A stretch of 64,000 nt of DNA from JAMXLO01 sp963696645 (GCA_963696645.1 CAVOKY010000011.1:372001-436000); one strand, 5' to 3'; counted from the stretch's first letter, positions 17,052 through 25,923 are shown. The notes: a model not told the origin generated them from the sequence alone. Numbers and translations: made by a program.

Positions 17052-17976
17052 TCATGTAGCCACGACAACTCCGCCGGTCGGTGAACAGCGTCGCCTTGGC
17101 ATGGACCACGCGCACAGTGCATTCCGCACGCTGACCGAGGCGCCGCGGTTCACCTGGCCCGACGGCGCACGCATCGCGTTCACGGTGACGCTAATGCTCG
17201 ATTATTGGGAAGTGAACCCGCCGGAGGCTGCCAGCCGCGACCCGCGCATCGTCTCACCGTTGGGCAACTTCTTCCCTGATTGGCTGACCTGGAGCCGGCG
17301 CGAGTACGGTGCCCGCGTCGGCATCTTCCGTGTGCTGGAGGTGCTGGATCGCTTTGGCGTGACGCCGAGTGTGGCGCTCGGTGCAGCGGCCGCGACGCGC
17401 TATCCGGAACTGGTCGATGAACTGCTGCGCCGCGATGCCTGCTTCCTGGCGCACGGCACGTACGCGACGCGGCGCATCACCAGCCAGATGAGCGAAGCCG
17501 ACGAACGGGCGTACATCGCCGCAGGTCGCGATGCGGTGCGAGGGGCGACGGGTGAAACCCCACGCGGCTGGTGCGGCCAGGATTTCAACGAGTCGGATCG
17601 CACACCGGGGCTGCTGGCGGAAGCCGGCTTCAGCTACACGACCGACTGGGCCAATGACGATCGGCCGTTTCTGCTCGGGCCGTACCATGGGCGAAGCCTT
17701 GTCGCGCTGCCGCCGCAGCCCGAGTGGAATGATCTCGAATGCATGTGGCTGCGCCGCGTGTCGCCGTCGGTCTGGGCCGACAACATTGCCGAGGGTTTTG
17801 CGTTCCTGCACCAGGAAGGCGGCGCGACATTCAACCTGACGCTGCATCCGTGGATCGCCGGTCAGGCGCACCGCATCCGCTGGCTGCGCGAGGCACTGTC
17901 GCGGGTACTCGGCCTGGGCCATATCTGGCGGACCACGACCGACGAGGTGGCACGGGTCGCGCGTGAGCAACTTTGA
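17044..17976 (+). CDS. Polysaccharide deacetylase family protein (PuuE-like), second of a pair
   Basis: The 310-residue product is a diverged paralogue of the preceding gene. It keeps FTWPDGARIAFTVTLM, the YGARVGIFRVLEVLDRFGV helix, LAHGTYATRRIT and the C-terminal LHPWIAGQAHRIRWLREAL. The shared HP(W/Y)xxGQxHRIR motif suggests the same substrate class. The ATG lies inside the end of the first deacetylase gene, so translation is coupled. The specific substrate is unknown. Confidence 0.88.
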   Translation: MADHVATTTPPVGEQRRLGMDHAHSAFRTLTEAPRFTWPDGARIAFTVTLMLDYWEVNPPEAASRDPRIVSPLGNFFPDWLTWSRREYGARVGIFRVLEVLDRFGVTPSVALGAAAATRYPELVDELLRRDACFLAHGTYATRRITSQMSEADERAYIAAGRDAVRGATGETPRGWCGQDFNESDRTPGLLAEAGFSYTTDWANDDRPFLLGPYHGRSLVALPPQPEWNDLECMWLRRVSPSVWADNIAEGFAFLHQEGGATFNLTLHPWIAGQAHRIRWLREALSRVLGLGHIWRTTTDEVARVAREQL

Positions 17977-17992
17977 ACCCCGAACCCGACAC

Positions 17993-18301
17993 ATGCTGCA
18001 ACTGAGACCAAACTGTGAGTATTGCGACAGGGACCTTCCGCCGCACGCGACCGATGCGCGGATATGCAGTTACGAGTGCACGTTCTGCGCGCACTGCGTC
18101 GAGACAGTGCTGCGCAACGTCTGTCCGAACTGCGCGGGTGGTTTTGTGCCGCGACCGATTCGGCCGACCACGGAGCGCCGCCCCGGCGTGAGCCTCGCCA
18201 GGCAACCGGCGTCGACCCAGCGGGTTCATCTCAAATGGGATCGCGCGGAGCTGGCGGATTTCATACAAGCTGTGCGCGACATCAACCCCGAAGACCGGTA
18301 G
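17993..18301 (+). CDS. DUF1272 zinc-ribbon-like protein
   Basis: The 102-residue protein starts MLQLRPNCEYCDRDLP, the standard DUF1272 beginning, which favours the ATG at 17993 over an in-frame GTG 30 bases upstream. Four CxxC-like pairs (CEYC, CTFC, CPNC and single cysteines) suggest one or two bound zinc ions. The C-terminal half is variable. The function of the family is unknown. It follows the deacetylase pair closely and may be cotranscribed. Confidence 0.9.
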   Translation: MLQLRPNCEYCDRDLPPHATDARICSYECTFCAHCVETVLRNVCPNCAGGFVPRPIRPTTERRPGVSLARQPASTQRVHLKWDRAELADFIQAVRDINPEDR

Positions 18302-18316
18302 CTGGCTGGCCGCAAC

Positions 18317-18910
18317 ATGGCGACGCGCAGAATTCATATCGTCGGAGCGTCGGGCGCCGGAGTCACCACGCTCGGGCGAGCGCTCGCTGACGCGCTGGCG
18401 GTGCCGCACCACGATACCGACGATTACTTCTGGCGTCCCACCGCGCCGCCGTTTCGCGAGAAACGCGACGTCGCCGATCGCCTACGGCTGATGGCTGAGA
18501 TATTCCTCGATCGACCGGCTTGGGTATTGAGCGGCTCGCTCGACGATTGGGGGGCAGCGGTCGTTCCGCTGTTCGATCTGGTGGTGTTCCTGCATGTGCG
18601 CACGGAAATCCGCCTGCAGCGGCTGCGCGAACGCGAGGCGCGGCATTTCGGTCGCGAGGCGGTTGCTCCAGGAGGCTGGCGGCACGAGGAAACCGAAGCC
18701 TTCCTCGAATGGGCAGCGCATTACGATGACGGGGCACGCGAGGGGCGCAACCTGCCGCGCCATCTGGCTTGGCTCGCGACCTTGACCTGCCCGGTGCTGC
18801 GCCTGCATGGCCCGCGCCCAATTCCCGGTCTGGTGGAACAGGTGGTGGCGGCCTTGGCGGCTCCGGCAGCGACGCTTGCCGAAAATTCCGGTGGATTTGA
18901 AGCAGGGTGA
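18317..18910 (+). CDS. P-loop nucleotide kinase-like protein (FlaR/topology-modulation type)
   Basis: The 197-residue protein begins with a modified P-loop, VGASGAGVTTLGRALA, in which the Walker lysine is replaced by Val; a missing lysine is common in this small family. It is followed by HHDTDDYFW, a DxDD-type acceptor or metal region. An Arg-rich lid (RLREREARHFG) lies near residue 110. It resembles adenylate-kinase-like proteins annotated as topology modulation factors. The substrate is unknown. It lies 15 bases after DUF1272 and six bases before the TlyA gene. Confidence 0.78.
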   Translation: MATRRIHIVGASGAGVTTLGRALADALAVPHHDTDDYFWRPTAPPFREKRDVADRLRLMAEIFLDRPAWVLSGSLDDWGAAVVPLFDLVVFLHVRTEIRLQRLREREARHFGREAVAPGGWRHEETEAFLEWAAHYDDGAREGRNLPRHLAWLATLTCPVLRLHGPRPIPGLVEQVVAALAAPAATLAENSGGFEAG

Positions 18911-18916
18911 AGTCTG

Positions 18917-19651
18917 TTGCGGTTACGAGCCGATCAATTGCTGGTGGATCGCGGGCTGGTCGAAAGCCGGACGCGCGCGCAGGCGCTGATTCTCGCCGGG
19001 AAGGTGTTCAGTGGCGACCGCCGCATCGACAAGGCGGGACAACCCGTCGCGCCCGATGCCGCGCTCGAGGTGCGCGGACAGGACCATCCCTGGGTGTCAC
19101 GCGGCGGCCTGAAGCTCGATCACGCGCTGGCGCATTTCCAACTGTCGCCGCGGGACCGGATCTGCCTCGACGTCGGGGCGTCGACCGGCGGCTTCACCGA
19201 CGTACTGCTGACCCGCGGCGCGGCGAAAGTGCACGCGGTCGACGTCGGCCATGGCCAGCTTGCCTGGAAGCTGCGATCCGATCCGCGCGTCGACGTGCAC
19301 GAAAAGACCAACGCCCGCTACCTGACCCACGAGCTCATACCGGATCCGATCGCGGCCCTGGTGTGCGACGCTAGCTTCATCGGCCTGGCGACGCTGCTCC
19401 CGGCACCACTGGCCTTATGCGCGCCAGGGGCCTGGGCAGTGGCGCTGATCAAGCCACAGTTCGAGGCTGGTGCCGATGCCGTCGGCCGCAGGGGTGTCGT
19501 GCGCGACCCTGCGGTTCACCGCGCGGTCTGCCAGCGCGTTCACGCGTGGTGGGCGGGGTTGCCCGGCTGGCACGTACTCGGCATCAGCGAAAGTCCGATC
19601 ACCGGGCCGGAGGGCAACCGCGAATTCCTGATCGCCGCAGCAAAACTCTGA
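18917..19651 (+). CDS. TlyA family rRNA methyltransferase
   Basis: The 244 residues comprise an N-terminal S4 RNA-binding domain (RADQLLVDRGLVESRTRAQALILAG, broken by loops) and a C-terminal FtsJ-like methyltransferase domain with the SAM motif LDVGASTGGFTDVLL. The IKPQFEAG and ESPITGPEGNREFL segments are typical of TlyA. The start codon is TTG at 18917, with GGGTGA just upstream. TlyA proteins 2'-O-methylate cytidines in 16S and/or 23S rRNA. Confidence 0.93.
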   Translation: MRLRADQLLVDRGLVESRTRAQALILAGKVFSGDRRIDKAGQPVAPDAALEVRGQDHPWVSRGGLKLDHALAHFQLSPRDRICLDVGASTGGFTDVLLTRGAAKVHAVDVGHGQLAWKLRSDPRVDVHEKTNARYLTHELIPDPIAALVCDASFIGLATLLPAPLALCAPGAWAVALIKPQFEAGADAVGRRGVVRDPAVHRAVCQRVHAWWAGLPGWHVLGISESPITGPEGNREFLIAAAKL

Positions 19652-19660
19652 CGCGACGCC

Positions 19661-19816
19661 TCAGTTCAGGTTCTGGACCGCCTGCGTCGCACTTCGATCG
19701 CGCTGCGCGATCTCGGCCAGGAGAGACCATACCTTCGCCGGTTCCATTGGAACGTCCGGGTCGTTCAGCAGTCGTTCGAGTTCGTCAAGTTTCCGGGCGT
19801 AATCGGCGTCTGTCAT
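19661..19816 (-). CDS. Conserved 51-residue small protein
   Basis: The small frame reads MTDADYARKLDELERLLNDP then DVPMEPAKVWSLLAEIAQRD and ends RSATQAVQNLN. A good GGAGAG Shine-Dalgarno sequence lies about six bases upstream of the ATG at 19816. It is acidic, helical and lacks membrane segments. Similar short proteins with an LLNDPDVPMEP core seem to occur in alphaproteobacteria. The function is unknown. It converges with the TlyA gene, the stop codons being nine bases apart. Confidence 0.72.
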   Translation of the reverse strand: MTDADYARKLDELERLLNDPDVPMEPAKVWSLLAEIAQRDRSATQAVQNLN

Positions 19817-19926
19817 CAGTCTCTCCGGTTGGGTCGTTGGTACATTGAAACCACAGGAACATGGCGGTCCTGCGGCAGTCTTATGGAGGTGGAGTGATTA
19901 CCAACTGCTTACCAGCGACCGACCGA

Positions 19927-21129
19927 TCACACTGAAGATAGCACCGCCGATGCCAGCGCAACGGACTTCGCTTCGGGATGTGCCGGATTGCGGAACCGAA
20001 GCTCGCCATCCTGCACCGCGTCCGGCGCCGACATGCCGAACAACTCGAACCGCGAGGCGCAGGTAACCGCGACGACCGGCCTCGCCAGCCGGTACGCGAG
20101 GAACTGGCGTGCCTCGGCTTCCAGTTCCAGACTGTCCCGCAAAGCGCGCCACTCGCCCCGGTCGGTGTCATCGATGAACATCGCCAGGATGCCGGGCCGC
20201 GTTCCGCTCAGACGGGCCGGCGCAATGGCGAACAGCCGATGGCGAACGGCGATGGCCACCTCGTCCGAGCGCCCCGCCCGCGCCGCCATGACGAACCGGC
20301 CGCGGGCGGTGGTGGTGACCGAAAGATGTGCCTCCGGGCCGAACTCCACCCGCAGCGAACGCACCAGGCCGATGTCGTCCTGTTGAGTGCCCGCCAGGAG
20401 CATCGGATCAAGCCGCAGCACCGCCACGTCGTCGTGATCATGGCGGCCCTTGGTCTCCAGCAGACGGCGGACGCGGTCATGCACGGCTTCCAGCGTCCCG
20501 TCCTGCGGCTGCTCCTGGAGACCGCGCGGCAGCGTCATCTTCAGCAGGTAGCGGCCCGGATGGGCTGCCAGCCAAGCCCGCAACTCGGCATCGATCCGAT
20601 CGACCAGACGCGACCAGGCGCTCCGCTGCACCAGACGGCCTGCCTCGGCCGAGACCACTTCGCAGGCAACCTCAGCCGCAAGACATTGGCGCGTCAGCAG
20701 CAGATCGTATGGCGCGTCGTCTTCCAGGCCGGCGAAATGCACACCGAACCCGCGTGAGCGTTGCAGGGCGGCGGTTCGCAGCATGTGGAACAGCGGGATC
20801 AGCGTGCCATCGCCGGCCGTCGCCGCAAGCAACCGCTCGTGCAGCCGTGTCCTTGCGCGTGCACCAAGTCGCCGGGCCAGTGCCACCGCATTTGCCGCCA
20901 GCCGAGCCGCGTGCAGTTCGGACGTGGTGGCTGGACGCATCATGGCGCCGCGCAGGCGCTGGATCGCCAGTTCCAGGGCGTGCCGCTGACGGATCGCCTG
21001 ACCCGTTCGCGGACCGAACCGGGCACTATGGGCGATTTCCTCCATGCGATCTGACCAGGCGCGCGCACCGACCAGTGCGACGAACGCATCCAGCGCGCGG
21101 GGGTCGAATGGAGGTGGCTGGGGCTGCAT
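19927..21129 (-). CDS. Hypothetical protein, 400 residues
   Basis: I do not recognise this family. The protein is rich in Ala, Arg and Leu, without a signal peptide or transmembrane segments. The N-terminal half is helical; the C-terminal half alternates strands and helices (for example HLSVTTTARGRFVMAARAG and RPVVAVTCASRFELFGM). Codon use is like that of the flanking core genes and the frame is intact over 1.2 kb, which supports a real gene. It lies next to chorismate synthase on the same strand, with 67 bases between. Confidence 0.7.
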   Translation of the reverse strand: MQPQPPPFDPRALDAFVALVGARAWSDRMEEIAHSARFGPRTGQAIRQRHALELAIQRLRGAMMRPATTSELHAARLAANAVALARRLGARARTRLHERLLAATAGDGTLIPLFHMLRTAALQRSRGFGVHFAGLEDDAPYDLLLTRQCLAAEVACEVVSAEAGRLVQRSAWSRLVDRIDAELRAWLAAHPGRYLLKMTLPRGLQEQPQDGTLEAVHDRVRRLLETKGRHDHDDVAVLRLDPMLLAGTQQDDIGLVRSLRVEFGPEAHLSVTTTARGRFVMAARAGRSDEVAIAVRHRLFAIAPARLSGTRPGILAMFIDDTDRGEWRALRDSLELEAEARQFLAYRLARPVVAVTCASRFELFGMSAPDAVQDGELRFRNPAHPEAKSVALASAVLSSV

Positions 21130-21196
21130 GACGGGCGGGGTCCGTCGTCATAGACGCGCCGCGCTGCCGGTTCATTCCACCGGTCGCGGAGGTCAA

Positions 21197-22300
21197 TCAG
21201 TTACGCGGCAGACGAGCCGTCGCCGGGGCGTCGGGGTTCTGCGCGCGGTGGCGCAGCAGGTGGTCGGCGAGCACGCACGCCAGCATCGCCTCACCCACCG
21301 GCACGGCGCGTATGCCGACGCACGGGTCGTGGCGGCCCTTGGTGGTGATCTCGATGTCCTCGCCTGTCCGGTTCACGGTCTGGCGCGGCGTGAGGATGGA
21401 ACTGGTCGGCTTCACCGCGAACCGGGCAACGATCGGCTGACCAGTGGAGATGCCGCCGAGAATGCCGCCGGCGTGGTTGGACGCGAATTCGACCAGCCCG
21501 TCGCGCATCCGCATCTCATCGGCATTCGCCTCGCCGGACAGCGCCGCGGCGGCGAAACCCTCGCCGATCTCGACCCCCTTCACAGCGTTGATCGACATCA
21601 AGGCCGCGGCAATGTCGGCGTCCAGCTTGCCGTAGATCGGTGCGCCGAGCCCGGGCGGGATGCCCTCGGCCACCACCTCGATGACCGCGCCGGCGGACGA
21701 ACCCGCCCTGCGAACCCCGGTGAGGTAGCTTTCCCACTGCGCGGCGGTGACCGGGTCGGGGCAGAAGAACGGATTCTCGTCCACCGTGTCCCAGTCCCAG
21801 CGCGCCCGGTCGATACTGTGGGGTCCGATCTGCACCAGCGCGCCGCGGATGCGCACGCCGTCGCCCAGCACCTTGCGCGCCACGCCGCCCGCCGCCACCC
21901 GCATCGCAGTCTCCCGCGCCGAGGAACGGCCGCCGCCGCGATAGTCGCGAACACCGTATTTCAGCTCGTAGGTAAGGTCTGCGTGGCCAGGCCGGAACTG
22001 CGCCGCGATCGCCGAATAGTCACGCGACCGCTGGTCCACGTTGTCGATCCGCATGGCGATCGGCGTGCCTGTAGTCACGCCGTCGAACACGCCGGACAGG
22101 ATGCGGACCTCGTCCGGCTCCTGTCGCTGCGTGGTGAAGCGCGACTGACCGGGGCGGCGGCGATCCAGCCATGGCTGGATGTCAGCCTCGATCAGCGGAA
22201 TGCGCGGTGGGCAGCCGTCGATCACGCAGCCGATCGCCGGTCCGTGGCTCTCGCCCCAGGTGGTGACGCGGAACAGATGGCCGAATGTGTTGTGGGACAC
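21197..22300 (-). CDS. aroC: Chorismate synthase
   Basis: The 367-residue enzyme contains the family signatures GESHGPAIGCVIDGCP near the N-terminus, YRGGGRSSARET in the middle and RHDPCVGIRAVPVGEAM near the C-terminus. It converts 5-enolpyruvylshikimate-3-phosphate to chorismate with reduced FMN, the last common step of aromatic amino acid synthesis. The length is normal. It is clustered with a DUF29 gene and fabI on the minus strand. Confidence 0.97.
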   Translation of the reverse strand: MSHNTFGHLFRVTTWGESHGPAIGCVIDGCPPRIPLIEADIQPWLDRRRPGQSRFTTQRQEPDEVRILSGVFDGVTTGTPIAMRIDNVDQRSRDYSAIAAQFRPGHADLTYELKYGVRDYRGGGRSSARETAMRVAAGGVARKVLGDGVRIRGALVQIGPHSIDRARWDWDTVDENPFFCPDPVTAAQWESYLTGVRRAGSSAGAVIEVVAEGIPPGLGAPIYGKLDADIAAALMSINAVKGVEIGEGFAAAALSGEANADEMRMRDGLVEFASNHAGGILGGISTGQPIVARFAVKPTSSILTPRQTVNRTGEDIEITTKGRHDPCVGIRAVPVGEAMLACVLADHLLRHRAQNPDAPATARLPRN

Positions 22301-22306
22301 CGGCAG

Positions 22307-22729
22307 TCAACCGAGCAGTTCGTCCAGCGTCATCGGGCAGATCGGAGAAACGGGTTGTGGCGGCTGCCCGTCCATGGTCGTCGGCATGGCCTTGAGCGTA
22401 TCAGCGTAGAGTTCCGCAACGTCGATCCGCTGACGCATGGAGGGACTGAAGGCGCGCCGCGCCTGGGAGCGGAACAGCAGGGCATCAGACTGCCACGTGG
22501 GAGCGGACAGCGAGTTCGGCCATGCCTGGGTCTTCAACATGTGCATCAGTGCCTGCAACAACAGGGACTCCACTGCGCGCAGATCGCTGCGTCCCACACT
22601 CTCGACCTCCTCGATGATGTTCACCCAGTCGGGCCGCTCGTTCACCGGTTCGCCGCCGGCAAGACGCCGCAAGAGTTCGGCCTGGCGTTCGCTCCACAGC
22701 AGGATGTCGTCGTCGTACAGGTCGCTCAT
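22307..22729 (-). CDS. DUF29 domain-containing protein
   Basis: The 140 residues show the DUF29 pattern: YDDDILLWSERQAELLRRLA at the N-terminus, WVNIIEEVESVGRSDLRAVES in the middle, and a C-terminal helix with hydrophobic repeats. DUF29 proteins are small, helical and of unknown function. It sits between aroC and fabI with gaps of only six bases on each side, so the three genes are likely one transcript. Confidence 0.9.
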   Translation of the reverse strand: MSDLYDDDILLWSERQAELLRRLAGGEPVNERPDWVNIIEEVESVGRSDLRAVESLLLQALMHMLKTQAWPNSLSAPTWQSDALLFRSQARRAFSPSMRQRIDVAELYADTLKAMPTTMDGQPPQPVSPICPMTLDELLG

Positions 22730-22735
22730 CGATCC

Positions 22736-23578
22736 CTATCCCTCGACGATCGAAATATCGGGCGCAGACGGGTTCTTCATGCCAACGATATGGTAGCCGC
22801 AATCCACGTGGTGAACCTCGCCGGTAACGCCGGACGACAGATCGGACAACAGATAGACGCCCGCCCCGCCGACATCCTCGATTGTCACATTGCGCTGCAT
22901 TGGCGCATTCAACTGGTTCCAGCGCAGGATGTAGCGGAAGTCGCCAATGCCCGACGAGGCCAGCGTCCTGATCGGGCCGGCGCTGATGGCATTCACGCGG
23001 ATGCCTTGCGCGCCCAGATCGGCCGCCAGATAGCGCACCGACGCCTCCAGCGCCGCCTTGGCCACGCCCATGACGTTGTAGTGCGGTGTCCAGCGTTCGG
23101 CGCCGACATAGGTCAGAGTCAGCAGGCTGCCGCCGGTCTGCATCATCGGCACGGCGCGCTGCGCCACCGCGGTGAACGAATAGCAGGAGATATCCATCGC
23201 CTGCATAAATGTGGCGCGCGGTGTATCGAGATAGCGCCCGCGCAGATACGCCTTGTCAGCAAAGCCGATCGCGTGGACCAGGAAATCCAGCCCGTCCCAC
23301 CGCGTCTTCACCGCGTCGAACGCTGCATCGATGCTCGCTTCGTCCGCCACATCGCAGGCAAACAGCCGGTCGGACTGCACCGACGCAGCCAGCGGACGGA
23401 CGCGTCGCTCCAGCGCCTCGCCCTGGAAGGTGAACGCAAGCTCCGCACCCTGGCTGGCGCAGGCGGCGGCAATGCCCCAGGCGAGCGAGCGCTCGTTCGC
23501 CACACCCATGATAAGGCCACGCTTGCCTTGCAGCAGCGTGCCTTTGACCGGGGTCGTCACGGGGGCGCTGTCAGCCAT
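22736..23578 (-). CDS. fabI: Enoyl-[acyl-carrier-protein] reductase (NADH), FabI
   Basis: From the ATG at 23578 the product is 280 residues, the normal FabI length. The Rossmann start LQGKRGLIMGVANERSLAWG and the catalytic region TYVGAERWTPHYNVMGVAKA, with the Tyr and Lys of FabI, are present. The enzyme reduces enoyl-ACP in the last step of each fatty acid elongation round and is a membrane-peripheral cytoplasmic tetramer. The same frame is open far upstream, but only the 23578 start gives the family N-terminus. Confidence 0.97.
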   Translation of the reverse strand: MADSAPVTTPVKGTLLQGKRGLIMGVANERSLAWGIAAACASQGAELAFTFQGEALERRVRPLAASVQSDRLFACDVADEASIDAAFDAVKTRWDGLDFLVHAIGFADKAYLRGRYLDTPRATFMQAMDISCYSFTAVAQRAVPMMQTGGSLLTLTYVGAERWTPHYNVMGVAKAALEASVRYLAADLGAQGIRVNAISAGPIRTLASSGIGDFRYILRWNQLNAPMQRNVTIEDVGGAGVYLLSDLSSGVTGEVHHVDCGYHIVGMKNPSAPDISIVEG

Positions 23579-23693
23579 GGTCCATCCTTCATGCGGTCCG
23601 GCGATGCACGGCGGCATTCGTTGCCACCGGTGGTGACACAGCCCGGTGATGGGGGGCAAGAGCCGCCAATGACTGACTGCCGGCCAATCATAC

Positions 23694-23773
23694 CTTGGCG
23701 CGCGGACTTCGTCGCGCCACAGTGCGCCCGTCCCTTGGCGCGCGGACTTCGTTGCGCCACAGTGCGCCCGTCC
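23694..23773. repeat. Two tandem copies of a 40-bp repeat
   Basis: The unit beginning CTTGGCGCGCGGACTTCG occurs at 23694-23733 and again at 23734-23773 with one mismatch (CGTC versus CGTT). It lies in the intergenic region between the divergent fabI and pdxH genes, 18 bases before the pdxH start. It could influence expression of pdxH, or simply be a recent duplication. Confidence 0.85.
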
Positions 23774-23791
23774 CGTCGGGAAGACCAATCC

Positions 23792-24391
23792 ATGCCAGAC
23801 AGCCTCCAGCTCGTGACTGATCCGTTCGCCAAATTCCACGAATGGATGGCAGAGGCATGGACGCATGAGCCGGAGGACGCCAACGCCATGACGCTGGCGA
23901 CCACGACCCCTGACGGCAGGCCAGCGGCACGCATCGTCCTGTTGAAGGGAGCGGATCAGCGGGGCTTTGTGTTCTACACCAACAAGCAGAGCCGCAAGGG
24001 CGATGAGTTGGCAGCCAACACCCGCGCGGCGCTGCTGTTCCACTGGAAGCCGCAGGGCCGCCAGGTGCGCATTGAAGGCGGCGTCGAACATGTCACGGAC
24101 GCCGAGGCGGATGCCTACTACGCGACGCGCGCGCGCATTTCGCGCCTGGGGGCCTGGGCGTCGGACCAGTCTCGCCCGCTGGCCGACCGGGCCGAGCTGG
24201 AACGCCGGCTGGCGGCGGTGGAGGCGAAGTACCCGGGCGAAGAGGTCCCGCGCCCGCCGCACTGGTCCGGCTACAGGGTCATCCCGGAATATTTCGAGTT
24301 CTGGCAGAACATGCCGTATCGGTTGCACGACCGCACCGTCTACACCAGGACGGCGGACGGCGGCTGGGCGATCGGCAAGCTGTTCCCCTGA
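23792..24391 (+). CDS. pdxH: Pyridoxamine 5'-phosphate oxidase
   Basis: The 199-residue product matches PdxH over its full length: ATTTPDGRPAARIVLLKG, GFVFYTNKQSRKGDEL and the C-terminal WQNMPYRLHDRTVYTR. It oxidises pyridoxine- or pyridoxamine-5'-phosphate to PLP with FMN. The ATG at 23792 follows the tandem repeat directly. It diverges from fabI and is followed three bases later by a kinase-like gene. Confidence 0.96.
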   Translation: MPDSLQLVTDPFAKFHEWMAEAWTHEPEDANAMTLATTTPDGRPAARIVLLKGADQRGFVFYTNKQSRKGDELAANTRAALLFHWKPQGRQVRIEGGVEHVTDAEADAYYATRARISRLGAWASDQSRPLADRAELERRLAAVEAKYPGEEVPRPPHWSGYRVIPEYFEFWQNMPYRLHDRTVYTRTADGGWAIGKLFP

Positions 24392-24393
24392 CA

Positions 24394-25923
24394 ATGGCGG
24401 TGCCGCCGGATCAGGCCGAGACAGCGGCCTTCCTGCATCGCCTCGCGGGTTCAGCGCCGGTGGAGACACACATATCGCTGGTCTACGTCGGCGGCGACAC
24501 GGTGTGGAAGCTGAAGAAAGCGGTACGGCTGGCCTTCCTGGACTTCACCGCGCTGAGTGAGCGCCATCGTTTCATCCTGCGCGAACTGGAGCTGAACTCT
24601 TTGGCAGCGCCCGGCCTGTATCGCGACGTGGTGCCGATCGTGCGCCGCCCGGACGGTGTGCTGGCGTTCGGCGACGGCCAGCATGCAACGCTGCCGGTGG
24701 TGGATTGGGTGCTGCGCATGGCGCGCGTGCCGGCGGAGGATTTCCTCGACGCGATCGCCGCTGCGGGCAGGCTGACACCACCGTTGCTCGATGCCGTGAG
24801 CGATGCGGTGGCGGCTTACCATCAGGCCCTGCTGCCTCCTTCCCAGCCCTCGCCCGCGGAGGGGGGAATGGTTGGGGACGGGGCCGACCCCGCAGAAGCG
24901 ATGCGCGTTGTAGCGCGCGGCAACACCCGCTCGGCGCTCGACGCCGGTCTGCCCGCGGATGCTGTTCAGGACTGGCAGACGCATCTGCTCGCCGCGCTCG
25001 ATGGCATTGCGCCGTGGCTGGGCGAAAGATCGCGCGCGGGTTTCGTTCGCCGCGCGCATGGCGATCTGCATCTCGGCAATCTGTGCCTCTGGTACGGCAA
25101 GCCGGTGCCGTTCGACGCGCTCGAATTCGACGAGGCGATGGCAACGATCGACCTGGGCTACGACCTCGCCTTTCTGCTGATGGACCTTGACCAGCGGGTA
25201 TCCCGGGGCGCGGCAAACCAGGTGCTGAATCGTTATGTCGCGCGCACCGGCGACGCTGCGTTGACCCGCGGCCTGCCGGTCTTTCTGTCGCAGCGCGCAA
25301 TGGTTCGTGCCCATGTCGAGGCCAAGCGGGGCCACGCGGACGCGGCTTCCCGCTATCTGGCCGCAGCCACCGATTACCTTAGCCCGCACGCTCCGATCAT
25401 CATCGCGATCGGCGGTCTGCCCGGAACCGGAAAATCCACGCTGGCACGCGCGCTGGCACCTGGAATTGGTGGTGCACCGGGTGCACTCGTGCTGCGCAGT
25501 GACGAAATCCGCAAGCGCATGCATGGCGTGCCACCGGGGCAACGGCTCCCGACAACAGCCTACAGCGGCGCAGCGAGCGAAGCAGTATTCACCATCCTCG
25601 CCGACATGAGCGGCGACGTTGCCGCTGGCGGACATGCGGTGATCGCCGATGCCACATTCACCGACCCGCGCCACCGGTCCAAGGTATCAGCCGCCGCCCG
25701 AAGCGCCGGGGTCCGCTTCGTCGGCCTGTGGCTCGAAGCGCCCCTGCCGATGCTCGAGGCACGAATTTCCGCGCGCCAAAACGACGCATCCGATGCGACG
25801 GTCGCGGTGTTGCATGCGGTAAGCCGCGCCAACCCCCAGGCTGGCGACTGGCTCCCGGTGGATGCCAGCGACTCGGACACCGCGCTCGGCCAAGCCCGTG
25901 GCGCTTTAAGCCGCGGCTCGTGA
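24394..25923 (+). CDS. Bifunctional aminoglycoside-phosphotransferase-like / AAA kinase protein
   Basis: The 509 residues contain an APH-like kinase domain (about 15-320) with the catalytic loop RAHGDLHLGNLC and the metal-site EFDEAMATIDLGYDLAF. A C-terminal P-loop kinase domain follows (about 335-500) with Walker A GGLPGTGKST. This architecture is known as a bifunctional aminoglycoside phosphotransferase/ATP-binding protein; its real substrate is not established. Residues about 149-166 (PSQPSPAEGG region) are encoded by a GC palindromic stretch that looks like an intergenic repeat inserted in frame. It starts three bases after pdxH. Confidence 0.85.
   Translation: MAVPPDQAETAAFLHRLAGSAPVETHISLVYVGGDTVWKLKKAVRLAFLDFTALSERHRFILRELELNSLAAPGLYRDVVPIVRRPDGVLAFGDGQHATLPVVDWVLRMARVPAEDFLDAIAAAGRLTPPLLDAVSDAVAAYHQALLPPSQPSPAEGGMVGDGADPAEAMRVVARGNTRSALDAGLPADAVQDWQTHLLAALDGIAPWLGERSRAGFVRRAHGDLHLGNLCLWYGKPVPFDALEFDEAMATIDLGYDLAFLLMDLDQRVSRGAANQVLNRYVARTGDAALTRGLPVFLSQRAMVRAHVEAKRGHADAASRYLAAATDYLSPHAPIIIAIGGLPGTGKSTLARALAPGIGGAPGALVLRSDEIRKRMHGVPPGQRLPTTAYSGAASEAVFTILADMSGDVAAGGHAVIADATFTDPRHRSKVSAAARSAGVRFVGLWLEAPLPMLEARISARQNDASDATVAVLHAVSRANPQAGDWLPVDASDSDTALGQARGALSRGS

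Noticed and set aside
23694..23773. Possible CRISPR array
   Set aside because: The two 40-base units are directly adjacent without spacers, and no cas gene is present.
21044..24391. A 3.3-kb open frame on the plus strand across aroC and fabI
   Set aside because: It is antisense to chorismate synthase, DUF29 and FabI, all recognised by motifs. Only its last 600 bases (pdxH) are real. High GC keeps antisense frames open.
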